Shown: positions 22,019 to 32,747 of the stretch, piece by piece
Layout of the letters: the number at the start of each line of letters is the position of its first letter
Numbering within the stretch: position 1 is the stretch's first letter
From: Solenopsis invicta
Taxonomy: Eukaryota > Arthropoda > Insecta > Hymenoptera > Formicidae
DNA length: 64,000 nucleotides
Assembly: GCF_016802725.1 (NCBI RefSeq)
Contig: NC_052679.1
Coordinates: forward strand, 12,753,463 to 12,817,462
Direction: 5' to 3'
Notes under the pieces: model-generated
What the model was told of the DNA's origin: nothing
Seen by the model: only the letters and a program-made list of their open reading frames with translations
The model's database searches: none
Position numbers and translations under genes: made by a program

Positions 22019-22514
22019 TCCTGTTAAAAATTTCAGGTATTTAGACAATGGTTCATATGTGATTTCTTATATGGGAAATTCATGTTACAACCATATTATA
22101 TTTAAAATTTCCGTTATGTTCCAGACCAACTCTTATGTGCAAATTCCGTTCTGTCCAACATATATTTAGAATTCCAGGTAATTCAAAGCTCACATTATTG
22201 TATGAAAATTCTGTTAAGTTTCAACTCAACAAGTGTCTAGAAATTCAGTAATCTGGTTAATGTAAGAATTTCCATTTAAATAACAGAATTTCTAGACACC
22301 TGTTGAAAATGGCATTTCCATGCAATAATGTCAGCTTTAAATTACCTGAAATTTTAAATATATATTGAACAGAATTTGCACATAAAAGTTGATCTGAAAT
22401 ACAGCTGAAATTCCAAATATAATATGGCCCATATCCATAACATGGATTTCCCATGCAAAAAATCACATATGAATCATTATGTCTAAATATCTGGACTTGG
22501 AATTTTTAGCAGGG
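22019..22514. mobile_element. About 500-bp MITE, CCTGTTAAAAATT ends
   Basis: The left TCCTGTTAAAAATTTCAG ... GGTTCATATGTGATTT is inverse to the right AAATCACATATGAATCA ... GAATTTTTAGCAGGGA. The arms run for over 100 bp. An internal pair of GGTAATTCAAAG-type inverted sequences is also present. Non-coding. Confidence 0.65.
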
Positions 22515-22718
22515 AAAGATATATTCAGTAACAATTATATGGATCCCTGAAATCAAATAACATCATCAAAAAATCGAAAATTTCGTGCACCCTGATTACA
22601 AGGCAATGGTAAATAAAGTACAAAAGCAAAAAAGTACAAATAAACGAAATTACACTCTGCCTTAGTATCTGGATTGTGCAATTTATGTATTCAGACTTAC
22701 CGCATTGTAAAGTGCGCA

Positions 22719-22920
22719 CACTGTTAAAAATGTCATTCAATTCAATGTATTTTTAAATTATACATTAAATTTAATGTATCTATAACTGAAAAATATGTGT
22801 ATGAAATTTAATGCACTTTTGACAACTTATATTAGGTGTACAATAAATGTTTTTAATGTACCTGCTTGAAATTTGCTTCTGTTATATTACATTAAATTCC
22901 CCTGCCAGTTTTTAACAGTG
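22719..22920. mobile_element. 200-bp MITE, CACTGTTAAAAATG ends
   Basis: CACTGTTAAAAATG at the left and CAGTTTTTAACAGTG at the right, with inner TACATTAAATTTAATGTA palindromes. Non-coding. Confidence 0.6.
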
Positions 22921-23640
22921 CAGGTAGAGCATGGACCATTTTTATTACAGTTAAATAAAATAAATTCAATTCAACGTTTTTCATGAGAGTCGTAAAATAT
23001 ATAAACTTCTGAGACAGTTCTGGAATAATAAAATGTACGCAATTCTTGCACTTAAAATCTTATAGAAAAATTATTGAAAATAATCCCTGATACATGAAAA
23101 AAATTTGCAACCTTTCTGAAATATTACTAATTAAGTTATTGAAATGGCTAAAACCTTTCTGATGCTGTTTGTAATCATCTAAATATAATAAATTTAAACA
23201 TTATTATAAAATATTTTAATTAAATTGATCGTTTAATAAATTTAAAGAATTTAAAAAATATATTATATTTAAATTTATTATATTCAGAGGATTATAAATA
23301 CTATTAAGTTAAATATGTAAATTGAATATGTAAGAGATAGAACAAATGTTCTAATTAAAAGTTAAATGGTTCAAGAGTACTTTATAGCAATAACAACAAA
23401 AAATTAAAAAATATTTTTATTACTGTTATAAAGTACTGTTAAAATCATTCAACTTTCATTTAGAACATCTTTTTCTGTCTCTTTAAGTTTCGAGGATATT
23501 TGCTTAGAAAAAAAATAATTTTTTTTCAAAGAGGTATTTCATCCTGTTAACGTATAACTCAACACTTATAAAGAAATATGTGTCTCTTATTTTAATGTAT
23601 CGAAAGCCCCTTAAACTTGGAGGGAAACACTTGATTGTGT
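22921..23640. other. AT-rich spacer with a hairpin at 23338-23475
   Basis: The hairpin arms are AGAACAAATGTTCTAATTAA ... AGTACTTTATA and the inverse. A weaker AT inverted repeat lies at 23170-23300. No gene seen. Confidence 0.4.
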
Positions 23641-23644
23641 TTCT

Positions 23645-23860
23645 TTGTTAGTGATTTTATTGATAATTCTTTCATTTAATATTTGCAATCTAATGAATAT
23701 AATAAATATAGTATTTTTAAAATATGTTCATAATAAGAGGACTGCATTATATTCAGTATCCCATTTTAATGGAAACATTGAAATATCTTTAAAAGATATA
23801 GAAAATATAAAAAAATGTTTCAGATCCAAGTTTTACGATCGAGAGGGAAACAAACAATGA
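23645..23860 (+). CDS. Doubtful small frame
   Basis: A 71-codon frame after a TTTCTTTGTTAG that could be an acceptor. The first 30 residues are hydrophobic and the rest charged (SLKDIENIKKCFRSKFYDRE), which looks more protein-like than most frames here. Family not recognised. It could be the last exon of a decayed element gene. Confidence 0.2.
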   Translation: MLVILLIILSFNICNLMNIINIVFLKYVHNKRTALYSVSHFNGNIEISLKDIENIKKCFRSKFYDREGNKQ

Positions 23861-24721
23861 TAAAGTTAACTTTCAAATAAAATCTATTAAAATGGAACAC
23901 ATATATAAAAAAACATGATTTTATTTGGGTAACATTCTTATACTTATATCTTAATAAATTAAAAATGTCAAGTCCATATTTGATAATATTTGACTTTCTT
24001 TAAAAAACTTTTAAATTAAAGAAACAAAGTTTAAGCACTACAACAAATGCTATTTAATGTATTATTACACTGTCTAATCAATCAATATTGTCATCCCATA
24101 GTTCAATATACAAAATGCATATAATTACCAATCTGGCCTTCTGATATTATGACAGCCATACTTAAGTAAAACAAAGCATAACAATATCAAAATGACAAAG
24201 AATGAATAATAATTGAATGACAAATGGCTTTTAGTACTTATGTTGAAATTATTTTGATGTTATTTTAATATCATGACCTTCTATTCTGCATGAGTATATT
24301 ATTAAATTTATTCTGCATAGAAATTTATGTTGCAACATTTGATATCACAAAATTTTAGAAATATTTCACTGTTGCAGCATTTCATATGATATTTTGCAGA
24401 ATTTCAGAATTTTTACACATAAAATATGAAAAGTTGAAACTTTTGTAAGAGCTTTCCACAATTGATGCTGTATAAATTTGTGATAAGTCTGAAATCATAT
24501 AAATCATACAATCTAAATACTGTGATACAGTATAGCTTTGTCTTTTATGTTATTGCATTTACTCTTCTTATTTTAATTACTACATAGCCTTCTAACAATG
24601 ATAGACAAAGCACTCAGTCTTTTTCAGATGTTTTCTGAACATCTACTAAATTCTATGAAATTATTACTGAATATGTATCATAAGAATTATAATTTATAAT
24701 ATTATTCATTGATAATACCTG
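23861..24721. other. AT-rich spacer, nothing recognised
   Basis: No motif, no repeat ends. Confidence 0.35.
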
Positions 24722-25121
24722 TTTTCCAACAAGGTACATAGATAACACAGTGTAACACTGTACCTAATATAAAGTGCTTCAACTATGATATAGTGTTAAT
24801 TTGCTCAAAACTATAAAAAACTAAATACAAGCATGTCAAATGTCAGTATCAACTTTCATAATGTTTAACATGTAATAAATTTGCTCAAAACTATAAAAAA
24901 CTAAATACAAGCATGTCAAATGTCAGTATCAACTTTCATAATGTTTAACATGTAATAAATTTGCGTTCATCAGTAATATGAACATAATCTAAGTTATATA
25001 GAAAATTATTGCTCAGTCATCATTAGTATACCAAAAATGAAGTCTAAAGTTTTATATTCTAATAAAAACTTTACATACAGTAGAACACAGTGCAATATCA
25101 GGATGTTCTAGTTAGAAAACA
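24722..25121. repeat. Repeat family A, copy 2
   Basis: Begins TTTTCCAACAAGGTACATAG and ends with inverse-type sequence near TTCTAGTTAGAAAAC. It aligns by eye with 3308-3985 minus the MITE there. It carries an 80-bp tandem duplication of its own. Confidence 0.55.
24798..24960. repeat. Recent 80-bp tandem duplication
   Basis: TTTGCTCAAAACTATAAAAA starts at 24800 and again at 24880; the two 80-bp units are identical by eye. It could be a true recent duplication or an assembly stutter. Confidence 0.85.
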
Positions 25122-25130
25122 ACCATTATC

Positions 25131-25690
25131 AGTGAACATTATGCGTTGTGCACTCGAAAAAGAATTGAAATGTTTGAAGACTATATGTATTTTTAATATT
25201 AAAAATTGCTCTAATAACATTAGTCCTATATATTTTTTTAACTATCCTTTGGGTGAAGTTATGTAGTGGCTTTAACCTCGCTTTGAGGTTATATAGCCTA
25301 ATATAATTGAGTTTTTGATTTTTTTAGTAAGGTCCCTGACGCAATACATTGTTTATACAAACAGCTTTATTTCATTATAAATGCAAAAGAAAAAAAATAA
25401 TAAAATAAAGAATTGTAACGTAGTTAAAACAAGCTCCTAATTGTACACTTTTTAAATAGTTTTTACAAATTAAACATGTTGTGCCGTTCGTGGCTATTGA
25501 AAGAGAAATTAAGAATTCTGCTTACCTCTTTTTACATTAGCTTCATTTCCGTTCCATACAGGGACCAATTCGCATAATATATAAAATATCTCAAAAAATG
25601 ACAATATTGCCCATAAACATTCACCCATAAGCATTCGCAAAGGTTAAGAAACTTTTTAACATGGACGCGTAAAATATGTCGTTAAAGCCT
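25131..25690. other. AT-rich spacer
   Basis: AGGTCCCTGACGCAATA (25332) and CAGGGACCAATTCG (25558) could be weak inverted ends. Nothing else. Confidence 0.3.
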
Positions 25691-26190
25691 AGGGCCTCGC
25701 ACATGAAATGCATAACATAATATAAGCATAACATAAGACCGATGGACCAATGAGAATCCAACATAAAGTCGCCATATTGCTTTACATAAGATTTTCATTG
25801 GTCCACAGGCCTTATGCTACGCTTATGCTTTGTTTGTGTATTTTATGTGTGCGGTCATTATCGCACATGAAATGCATAACAAAGCATAAGCATAACATAA
25901 GAGAGATGGGCCAATGAGCATCCAGCATAAAGTCGCCATATTGATTTACATAACATTTTCATTGGTCTATTGGTCTTATGTTGTGCTTATGTTATTTTAT
26001 GCATTTCATGTGCAAGGTCCTTAAAGGACTCGCACATGAAATGCATAACATAAGGTAAGCACAACATAAGACCGACGGACAAATAAACATCCAACATAAA
26101 GTCGCCATATTAATTTAAATAAAATTTCCATTGGTCCAGAAGCCTTATGCTACAGTTATGCTCTGTTATGCACTTCATGTGCGTGGCCCT
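25691..26190. repeat. Three tandem copies of a 165-bp palindromic MITE
   Basis: Copies at 25691-25856, 25861-26021 and 26024-26190, each with GCCTCGCACATGAAATGCAT at one end and the inverse at the other, and CCAACATAAAGTCGCCATAT in the core. A fragment (GGGCCTCGCA) of a fourth follows at 26194. Other copies lie at 29627, 59324 and 59627. Flanking TTA at 29624 and 29794 suggests a PIF/Harbinger-type 3-bp duplication. Non-coding. Confidence 0.85.
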
Positions 26191-26225
26191 CAAAGGGCCT
26201 CGCAACCTTTTAACTCACGATTGTA

Positions 26226-27226
26226 CACCCATGGAATTTGATTCTGTCCATGGAGAAATTTTCCAAACTAAAAAGTCGCTATCTTTCTACATATTTACAG
26301 TTTATGATTAACGTAACGACCAATAAGCTCTAGTCGTTACATTAATCATAAACTGCGAGTATGTAGAAAGTGGTGACTTCTCAATTTAGAAAATTTCCCC
26401 ATGGACAGAATCAAATTCCGTGGGTGTACACCCAAGGACTTTGATTCTGTCCATGGGGAAATTTTCCAAACTGAGAAGTCACCACTTTCTACATACTCGC
26501 AGTTCATGATTAATGAAACGACTAGAGCTTATTGGTCGTTACGTTAATCATGAACTGTAAGTATATAGAAAGATAGCGACTTCTCAGTTTAGAAAATTTC
26601 CCCATGGACAGATTCAAAGTCGCTGGGTGTACTCCCAAGGACTTTGATTCTGTCCATGGGGAAATTTTCTAAACTGAGAAGTCGCTATCTTTCTACATAT
26701 TTACAGTTCATGATTAACGTAACGACCAATAAGCTCTAGTCGTTTTATTAATCATGAACTGCGAGTATGTAGAAAGTGGTGACTTCTTAATTTGAAAAAT
26801 TTCCCCATGGACAGAATTAAGGTCCTTGGGTGTACAGTCGTGTTCATTATAGTTGCGACACTTTTTCTTTGATGGTTTTTGGAATGTAGCCTTGCTCATC
26901 GAGCGGCGAACGTAATTGGCTGGATCCACAAGTAAGAACCAATCATGTCCTCAGCTCTCGTTATAGTTGCGCGTTCAGAAACGCATCTAAGAAAAAGTGT
27001 CGCAACTATAATGAACACGACTGTACACCCAAGGACCTTGATTCTGTCCATGGGGAAATTTTCCAAATTAAGAAGTCACCACTTTCTACATACTCGCAGT
27101 TCATGATTAATAAAACGACTAGAGCTTATTGGTCGTTACGTTAATCATGAACTGTAAGTATGTAGAAAGATAGCGACTTCTCAGTTTGGAAAATTTCCCC
27201 ATGGACAGAATCAAAGTCCTTGGGTG
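26226..27226. repeat. Chain of four 201-bp MITEs joined by TA
   Basis: Copies at 26226-26426, 26429-26629, 26632-26832 and 27026-27226 are each exactly 201 bp. Each is bounded by CACCCAAGGACTTTGATTCT-type ends and their inverse, and neighbours share one TA dinucleotide. The fourth is separated by another MITE (26835-27023). TA flanks suggest Tc1/mariner-type mobilisation. Further copies: 53488-53688, 59236-59902 and 60628-61630 (the last two split). Confidence 0.9.
26835..27023. mobile_element. TA-flanked 189-bp MITE (CAGTCGTGTTCATTATAG)
   Basis: CAGTCGTGTTCATTATAGTT and the exact inverse bound it, with TA on both sides. Core has ATCGAGCGGCGAACGTAATT. It sits exactly at the TA between two copies of the 201-bp MITE. 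A truncated second copy is at 61633-61804. Confidence 0.85.
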
Positions 27227-27334
27227 TACAGTGCGTTGCATTGATGCCTAGAGTACCGATTTTAAGAACCACGTTTCTTTCTTAGTTATTTTTACGTTTA
27301 TGACCAAATGCTGCCCACAGAACATATACTATGA

Positions 27335-27493
27335 TAGCGTTTTTCATTGGGAAAACAAGTGCGCACTGAGTGTGCACTCGCCGCTGGCAATTGGACGTTT
27401 CGGTTCGCGCGATGACGGTGCCAACGGAAACGCCCAATTACCAGCAGCAAGTGCACATTCAGTGCGCACTAGTTTTCCCAATGAAAAACGCTA
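27335..27493. mobile_element. 159-bp MITE, TAGCGTTTTTCATTGGG ends, TGA duplication
   Basis: A near-perfect palindrome: TAGCGTTTTTCATTGGGAAA at the left, its inverse at the right, and GGTTCGCGCGATGACGG near the centre. TGA flanks both ends (27332-27334, 27494-27496), a 3-bp duplication as in PIF/Harbinger. Half of a second copy (29963-30053) is the target of the first P-like element. Confidence 0.75.
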
Positions 27494-27630
27494 TGAGAAA
27501 TGAAAGCTCTGTGTACTTAACATGGGAAACAAAAAAGCACTGCCATCTGGTAGTGAAGTGGGAAATTAAATGGATTGTAGAAGGGGGCTCAAGGGAGTTT
27601 TCAGAAAAGAGAATAGAAGAAGCTTATTTA

Positions 27631-27783
27631 TGCAGACAATAACCATTAACTTATGCCGGAACCGGTAAAATTCATTATTAGGACTTCAATGCTTCTGTTT
27701 ACCGAGGTCTCAATAAACAGTAGCCTTGAAATTCTAGTATTGAACTTTACCAGATCCTGCATAAGTTAAATGTTATTGCATGC
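27631..27783. repeat. Hairpin MITE
   Basis: ACAATAACCATTAACTTATG at the left is inverse to CATAAGTTAAATGTTATTGC at the right, with inner arms GTTTACCGAGGTCTCAATAAAC. Non-coding. Confidence 0.6.
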
Positions 27784-27798
27784 ATAAACCATCCGTAA

Positions 27799-28574
27799 AG
27801 CTGCAAATTCATGCAGCGATAAATCGCTGGCGACTTGGAAGAAGTGGGGGAAAAGTAACGCCAGCGTCAAGTATCTATCGCTTTTCTCCTAGTACATATT
27901 CATGTGGCGACAAATCGCTAGCGACTAAAAGTACAATAAATATAAAAAAAAGTATTAAAAAAGTATAAAATAAAATAAGTATTATTTTTATTAAAAATAA
28001 TACTTATTAATCTGTAATTATTAACTAAAAATTTACTGAGTTGATTGCAAAAGGCGCAATAGGCGTTTAGTGTCAATAGGCGCAATCAACTCAGTAAATT
28101 ATTAGTTAATAATTACAGAGTAATAAGTATTATTTTTAATAGAAATTGAAGAGTGAAGAAAAATGAAAGTGACAATACGTTCAAATAAGGTGTATTCTGC
28201 TGAATGCGCAAATATTTTGGGAACAGCAGTAGCAAGAGCAATTAAAAAGCGACGAATAGTGATTACAAGTGCTATAATGGAATTGCAAAAAACACTAGAG
28301 AAACGGCATTACGAAAAGAAACAGTATTGGGTAGCTCCATACTTAAAAGACCGTCAGGATCATAGCTTTTTTCACGTATCCGTTCCTAAACTGGTATTTG
28401 AAGATTCCATACTGCTCACGATTGTGTCGACTTGTCGCTGAAGTTCAACCAAGTTGAACTTTTGACGATTTGTCGACGGATTCCAACGGATTCGGCACAA
28501 ATATATGTAGAAGGGGAAAATCGAGGTAGAAGGGGAAAGTCGCCAGCGATTTATCGCTGCATGAATTCGCACCT
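27799..28574. mobile_element. Harbinger-type element G1 (TAA duplication)
   Basis: The left AGCTGCAAATTCATGCAGCG and the inverse of the right AGGTGCGAATTCATGCAGCG, both followed by ATAAATCGCTGGCGA, bound it; TAA lies at both sides (27796-27798, 28575-28577). It holds a frame resembling a Harbinger transposase start (28163) and a hairpin (27997-28144) with GAGTTGATTGC arms. Confidence 0.6.
28163..28441 (+). pseudogene. Harbinger transposase-like N-terminal fragment
   Basis: 92 codons. The useful part is MELQKTLEKRHYEKKQYWVAP followed by LKDRQDHSFFHVSVPKLVFE: a Trp-Val-x-Pro motif after a basic stretch is found near the N-terminus of PIF/Harbinger nucleases. The frame then ends in the terminal repeat, and no DDE part is present. 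The TAA duplication around the element agrees with this family. Confidence 0.4.
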
Positions 28575-28576
28575 TA

Positions 28577-29623
28577 AGGCGCAAGTTTACACAGCGAATA
28601 AAAGCTGGCGTTTTACCCCCTCTTCATCAATTTGGCGAATCCAGCGAATAAACGCTCAAAGTTCGACACAATTAAACTTTTAGCGACTAAACGCTGGCGT
28701 TTACCCCTTCTCCACCAATTCTCATCAATTTGGCAAATTCAGAGAATAAACGCTCAAAGTTCGACACAGTCCAACTTTTAGCAAAATGACGCTGAAATTT
28801 AAATATTACATTCTAAATTAATTACCTTCCAAAAGTGAATATATAAGAAAAAAATTATGACTGAAAGGTTAAATCAATCGACATCATCTGAAAATACAAA
28901 CGAAGTTAATATATATTATATACATACTTTTAGGCTAGGTTGCTTTTTGTTTTTTATTTATGTTAGAAAACTTTATTTGTTATATTGTGTTAATAACTGT
29001 GTTTTTTATATTGTAGGAAATTTTGTTATACTTCTGTTATACCCTCATATACTTGTGGTGTATGCAAAACAATTGTTTGTACCATACAAGAAAGTGAAGA
29101 AATATATCGGCACTTTTGTATGGAGGGATGAATGTTACATAGATAAAATTTCATATTATTTTTGTATCCTAAAAGCGATAAATACATTAGTAACAATTTC
29201 GGCCCGATGCAAAAAAGAAACTGTGCTCATTACGATTTACAAAAATCGGAGCTACCCAAAACTTTTTTTTTATATCTATTTCTTTTTCTTTTTTTAACAA
29301 ATACATTGCAGCAGTTATACGTCGTCTTCTAATTTCAAAAATAACCGCCACTGTGCGTTTATAATATTTTACATACTCGATATATTGATTATAATAATCC
29401 AACTCCATTTTTGCGGTTATGTCAGATTATATACTTAGCAATTGCCGCTTTTAACGCTGCTTTGCGTTGCGGTGGAGTTGGGTGGAGTAAGGGTAAAACG
29501 CCAGCTTTTATTCGCTGCATGAAAAGAATAGAGGCGATAGCGTTTAGCTTTTTAACGCTGTTTTGCGTTGCGATTGAGTGGCGGTAAAACGCCAGCTTTT
29601 ACTAGCTGCGTGAAATTGTACCT
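28577..29623. mobile_element. Harbinger-type element G2 (TTA duplication)
   Basis: Ends AGGCGCAAGTTTACACAGCG and the inverse of AGGTACAATTTCACGCAGCT, each followed by AAAAGCTGGCGTTTTACC. TTA flanks it (28574-28576, 29624-29626). It abuts G1, so one inserted at the end of the other. Repeated AATAAACGCTC and GCTGGCG units lie under both ends. A fuller relative is at 51085-52152. Confidence 0.65.
29187..29408 (-). pseudogene. Harbinger transposase-like N-terminal fragment of G2
   Basis: 73 codons from an ATG at 29408: MELDYYNQYIEYVKYYKRT, a basic middle, then KKKFWVAPIFVNRNEHSFF. The Trp-Val-Ala-Pro motif matches the frame at 28163. The same protein in another frame state appears in the G3 element (51300-51482). 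Beyond this the strand is AT-rich and closed, so only the first exon region survives. Confidence 0.4.
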
Positions 29624-29626
29624 TTA

Positions 29627-29793
29627 AGGGCCTCGCACATGAAATGCATAACATAACATAAGCACAACATAAAACCGACGGACCAATGAAAATGTTATAT
29701 AAATCAATATGGCGACTTTATGCTGAATGCTCATTGGCCCATTGGTCTTATGTTGTGCTTATGTTATGTTATGCATTTCATGTGCGAGGCCCT
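29627..29793. mobile_element. 165-bp CTCGCACATG MITE, copy 4
   Basis: AGGGCCTCGCACATGAAATG and its inverse bound 167 bp, with TTA on both sides (29624-29626, 29794-29796). Its core TGGCGACTTTATGCTGAATG is the inverse of the copies at 25.7-26.2 kb. Confidence 0.8.
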
Positions 29794-29962
29794 TTACTCT
29801 GCATTGTGGGAGAGACCAGTTCATCAATGCTATCACACGAAAATCGAGTGAGCAGATGCTCACTCTTACCAACTTACATCAAGGAGTTTTCTGATTGGTC
29901 ATTTTAACTCCCACTTTCAAGTGGGCCCCACTTTTTCCGTGTTACCGGAAACCTCTATATTA

Positions 29963-30053
29963 TAGCGTTTTTCATTGGGAAAACTAGTGCGCACTGAATG
30001 TGCACTTGCTGCAGGTAATTGGGCGTTTCCGTTGGCACCGTCATCGCGCGAAC
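29963..30053. mobile_element. Left half of a TAGCGTTTTT MITE hosting P-like copy 1
   Basis: TAGCGTTTTTCATTGGGAAA up to GCACCGTCATCGCGCGAAC matches the inverse of 27335-27493 up to its middle, where the P-like element starts. The other half should follow the P-like 3' end but lies in or beyond the assembly gap. Confidence 0.7.
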
Positions 30054-30093
30054 CTTTGACTATATAAATATGGACTGCTAGTTGGCTCTTTTA

Positions 30094-30450
30094 TGGCTCT
30101 GGCAGACCAGCGCGATTTGCGACACGCGACGCGCGATTATCCAATAGGCGTACGTCTTTTCAAAAAATTGTAAACGCCTATTGGATAATCGCGCGTCGCG
30201 TGTCGCAAATCGCGTTGGTCTGCCACAAGGTCCGTAGATAGGCGTTGGAGGGGAAGGAAGGTCGTTGCATCCACTTCAACGATGTGGAACAAAAATGGCG
30301 GCGGCCATTTTAATGCACACTCGCTCACTCACACAACTAATAGCTGTAGTACCTACATACACTAACACTCGCTGTCTCGAAAATGGCGGCTATGCAACGA
30401 CCTTCCTTCCCCTCCAACGCCAATCCACGGACCATGGTCTGCCAGAGCCA
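30094..30450. mobile_element. MITE, TGGCTCTGGCAGACCA ends, TTA duplication
   Basis: TGGCTCTGGCAGACCA and its inverse, flanked by TTA (30091-30093, 30451-30453). Copy 2 of the P-like element reads straight through CTCTTTTAGGCTG at this site, so the insertion and its duplication are confirmed by an empty site. A large GC-rich hairpin (GCGATTTGCGACACGCGACG and inverse) is inside, plus a nested MITE at 30226. Confidence 0.85.
30226..30436. mobile_element. CAAGGTCCGTGG MITE, copy 1 (8-bp duplication)
   Basis: CAAGGTCCGTAGATAGGCGT and the inverse of CATGGTCCGTGGATTGGCGT, flanked by GTCTGCCA on both sides (30218-30225, 30437-30444). An 8-bp duplication suggests a hAT- or P-type MITE. Confidence 0.8.
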
Positions 30451-30582
30451 TTAGGCTGTAAGAAACATCTACAGCGCTATCATCTCCTAAGCGACGATTT
30501 CCAGTATTAAATAACATATGGTGTGGTGTGTGGCTTTTATACGCGACAGTAATAAACATTTGTGCGATTGAGTGGTTTAATA

Positions 30583-30812
30583 CAAGGTCCGTGGATTGGC
30601 GTTGGAGGGGAAGGAAGGTCGTTGCATAGCCGCCATTTTCGAGACAGCGAGTCAGTGTTAGTGTATGTACGTAGATAGTAAGGTACTACAGCTATTAGTT
30701 GTGTGAGTGAGCGAGTGTGCAGTAAAAGTATGGCCGCCGCCATTTTCGTTCCACATCGTTGAAGTGGATGCAACGACCTTCCTTCCCCTCCAACGCCAAT
30801 CCACGGACCTTG
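30583..30812. mobile_element. CAAGGTCCGTGG MITE, copy 2 (8-bp duplication)
   Basis: The same family as 30226-30436, 230 bp, flanked exactly by GTTTAATA (30575-30582 and 30813-30820). It lies 10 bp upstream of the THAP start codon of P-like copy 1. In copy 2 a different element occupies almost the same spot. Confidence 0.85.
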
Positions 30813-31720
30813 GTTTAATACAATGGTAGTATATTGCTTTATAAATGGTTGTAAATCAACCAAATATAAAAGTGTAAAGGAGAAACACATTCCTGTACCA
30901 TTTTTTAGGTAAGTTATTAGTTAATTGCATTATAACCTAAACTTTTATACATTTATTATTTGCTTTGAATATTAATGTTGTTATTATTTTAAATATATAA
31001 TAATGTATAGTTAAGTGATCTGAAAGCTCAATAGATTAAAACAACGACATTCATAAGAGGCTAATGGGCTCTATTATAGTATTAATTTAACTTATAAAAT
31101 TGAATAGATTTCCAGCGAATCCAATTTTACGAGAGACATGGATAAAAGCTTTTATTACTAATGGCCATACACAAGAACATGTGGCAAAAATTTCGAATTC
31201 TGCTCGAATATGTAGCCTCCATTTTGCAGAAAGCTGCATTGAAAAAATTGGCTTTTTATCTAGCCAATTAAAACCAAACTCTGTGCCAACAATATTTCCA
31301 AATACATCAAAAGAAACAATACTAGTATTTCGTATACACTTTAAATTAGTTGGAAATTCTGTTTTTGTAAATTTTTCATTTAATTATATATTATTTGTAT
31401 ATTTTAAATGTTGTCTCTTTAATACGGATGATATTGAAAATACTAATAATTACGTTGATATGGAAATTGCAACACCAAGTATGTCAACTATGAATACAGA
31501 AAGTGCTGCTCAATGTGAAGTCATCACTCAAACTCCAAATACATCAAAAGAAAGGTAATAATAGTAGTATTTTATATACACTTTAAATTAGTTGGAAATT
31601 CTGTTTTTGTAAATTTTTTATTTAATTATATATTATTTGTATATTTAAATGTTATCTTTTCAGTATGGATGATATTGCAAGTACTAATAATTATGTTGAT
31701 ATGGAAATTGCTACACCAAG

Positions 31721-32747
31721 GACTGCGTTCAGATTCTCCACCCGGTGAGTGATCTCTGGGTGACTGGGTAAATGGGCGGAGCTAATGAAAAGCTCCCTAG
31801 TGGTTTATGGAATCTGAACGCACTCTCAAACATTGAGTGTGTTTAGCAAATAACGCTGAGAAATAGTAACATAAATATCTCAGATTCAGAATAAATTACA
31901 TAATAAATTAAGATAAACGATAAAGATAATACATAAATATTTTACTATGAATATTTTTATCAATATAACTAAAGTAGATGAAAATTAAATGTTAGTAGAA
32001 TAGGACGAATCAATTTAAACAATGAAAATAAATTTTTATTTTAACAAATTAGATGAAGATATATATTGCGCATATCATCTATTATAGGCTTGTTTTCTAT
32101 TCCTGCACTAGACTGCACTGGAACGTTCCTTCTTGTTTTCACTAACTTTCAAATATATATCTATTTCACTTTAAGTGCACACTAATTCAGGGAGTTCAGG
32201 AACAGAAAACAAACAGTATATTTTATTAGTATCAGAAAATATTTAATAATACTAAAAATCTTTAACATACTAATCTCAAATATAAATATTTATATAACGA
32301 TTTTGTGAGACTGTAGACCAAGAAACCTTACATTAATAGAATAAAAGATTAATATTTATTAATCTGTAATTACATAAACAGAATAATAAACAAAACGTTT
32401 AAACTTTACTTGGTTATTAACGTTTTTCTTTATTATATTTATACATTTTAATTTTTATTTACTATAATATTTTAAATTAAATTTATTTTTTTATTTTAAA
32501 TTTGTTTTAAATATACGAGCTTTATCACAAATATATAGAAATTTTTATAGCGATACATTTTGGAACGCACCTTTACGTCACCCACCCGTTTCACCCGGCT
32601 CAAGGACCCATGTGGTTTTTCCACTCTCTCGGGATAGACAGAGTGATAAAGTGAACGACCCACCTAATGTCCGGTAGGGGCACTCTAAAGGAATCTGAAC
32701 GCTCTTTAGGTGCCTGGGTGCACTCGGGTGGGGAATCTGAACGCAGC
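31721..32747. mobile_element. 1.03-kb element inserted in the THAP gene (CAAG duplication)
   Basis: GACTGCGTTCAGATTCTCCA at the left and the inverse of GGCTGCGTTCAGATTCCCCA at the right, flanked by CAAG (31717-31720, 32748-32751). Copy 2 has the uninterrupted site ACACCAAGTATGTC. The subterminal regions contain GGTGGGTGAC/GTCACCCACC-type repeats and the inside is AT-rich with no transposase. It holds the short MITE at 32087. Superfamily not settled. Confidence 0.85.
32087..32216. mobile_element. 130-bp TA-flanked MITE (GGCTTGTTTTCTATTCCTG), copy 1
   Basis: GGCTTGTTTTCTATTCCTGC and the inverse of its right end CAGGAACAGAAAACAAAC, with TA on each side. Copies at 59461-59590 (full, 130 bp) and 63549-63660 (cut short). 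Confidence 0.8.

Noticed and set aside
21500..22169. 182- and 213-codon frames on opposite strands
   Set aside because: Both are translations of the GA/GAGACA/GACA microsatellite.
26226..27226. CRISPR-like regular repeats
   Set aside because: The units are 201-bp palindromic MITEs joined by TA in a eukaryotic genome, with no spacers and no cas genes.
28857..29297. 146-codon hydrophobic plus-strand frame
   Set aside because: It is the opposite strand of the Harbinger-like fragment in G2, is rich in Phe/Tyr/Ile from AT-rich DNA, and is broken in G3.
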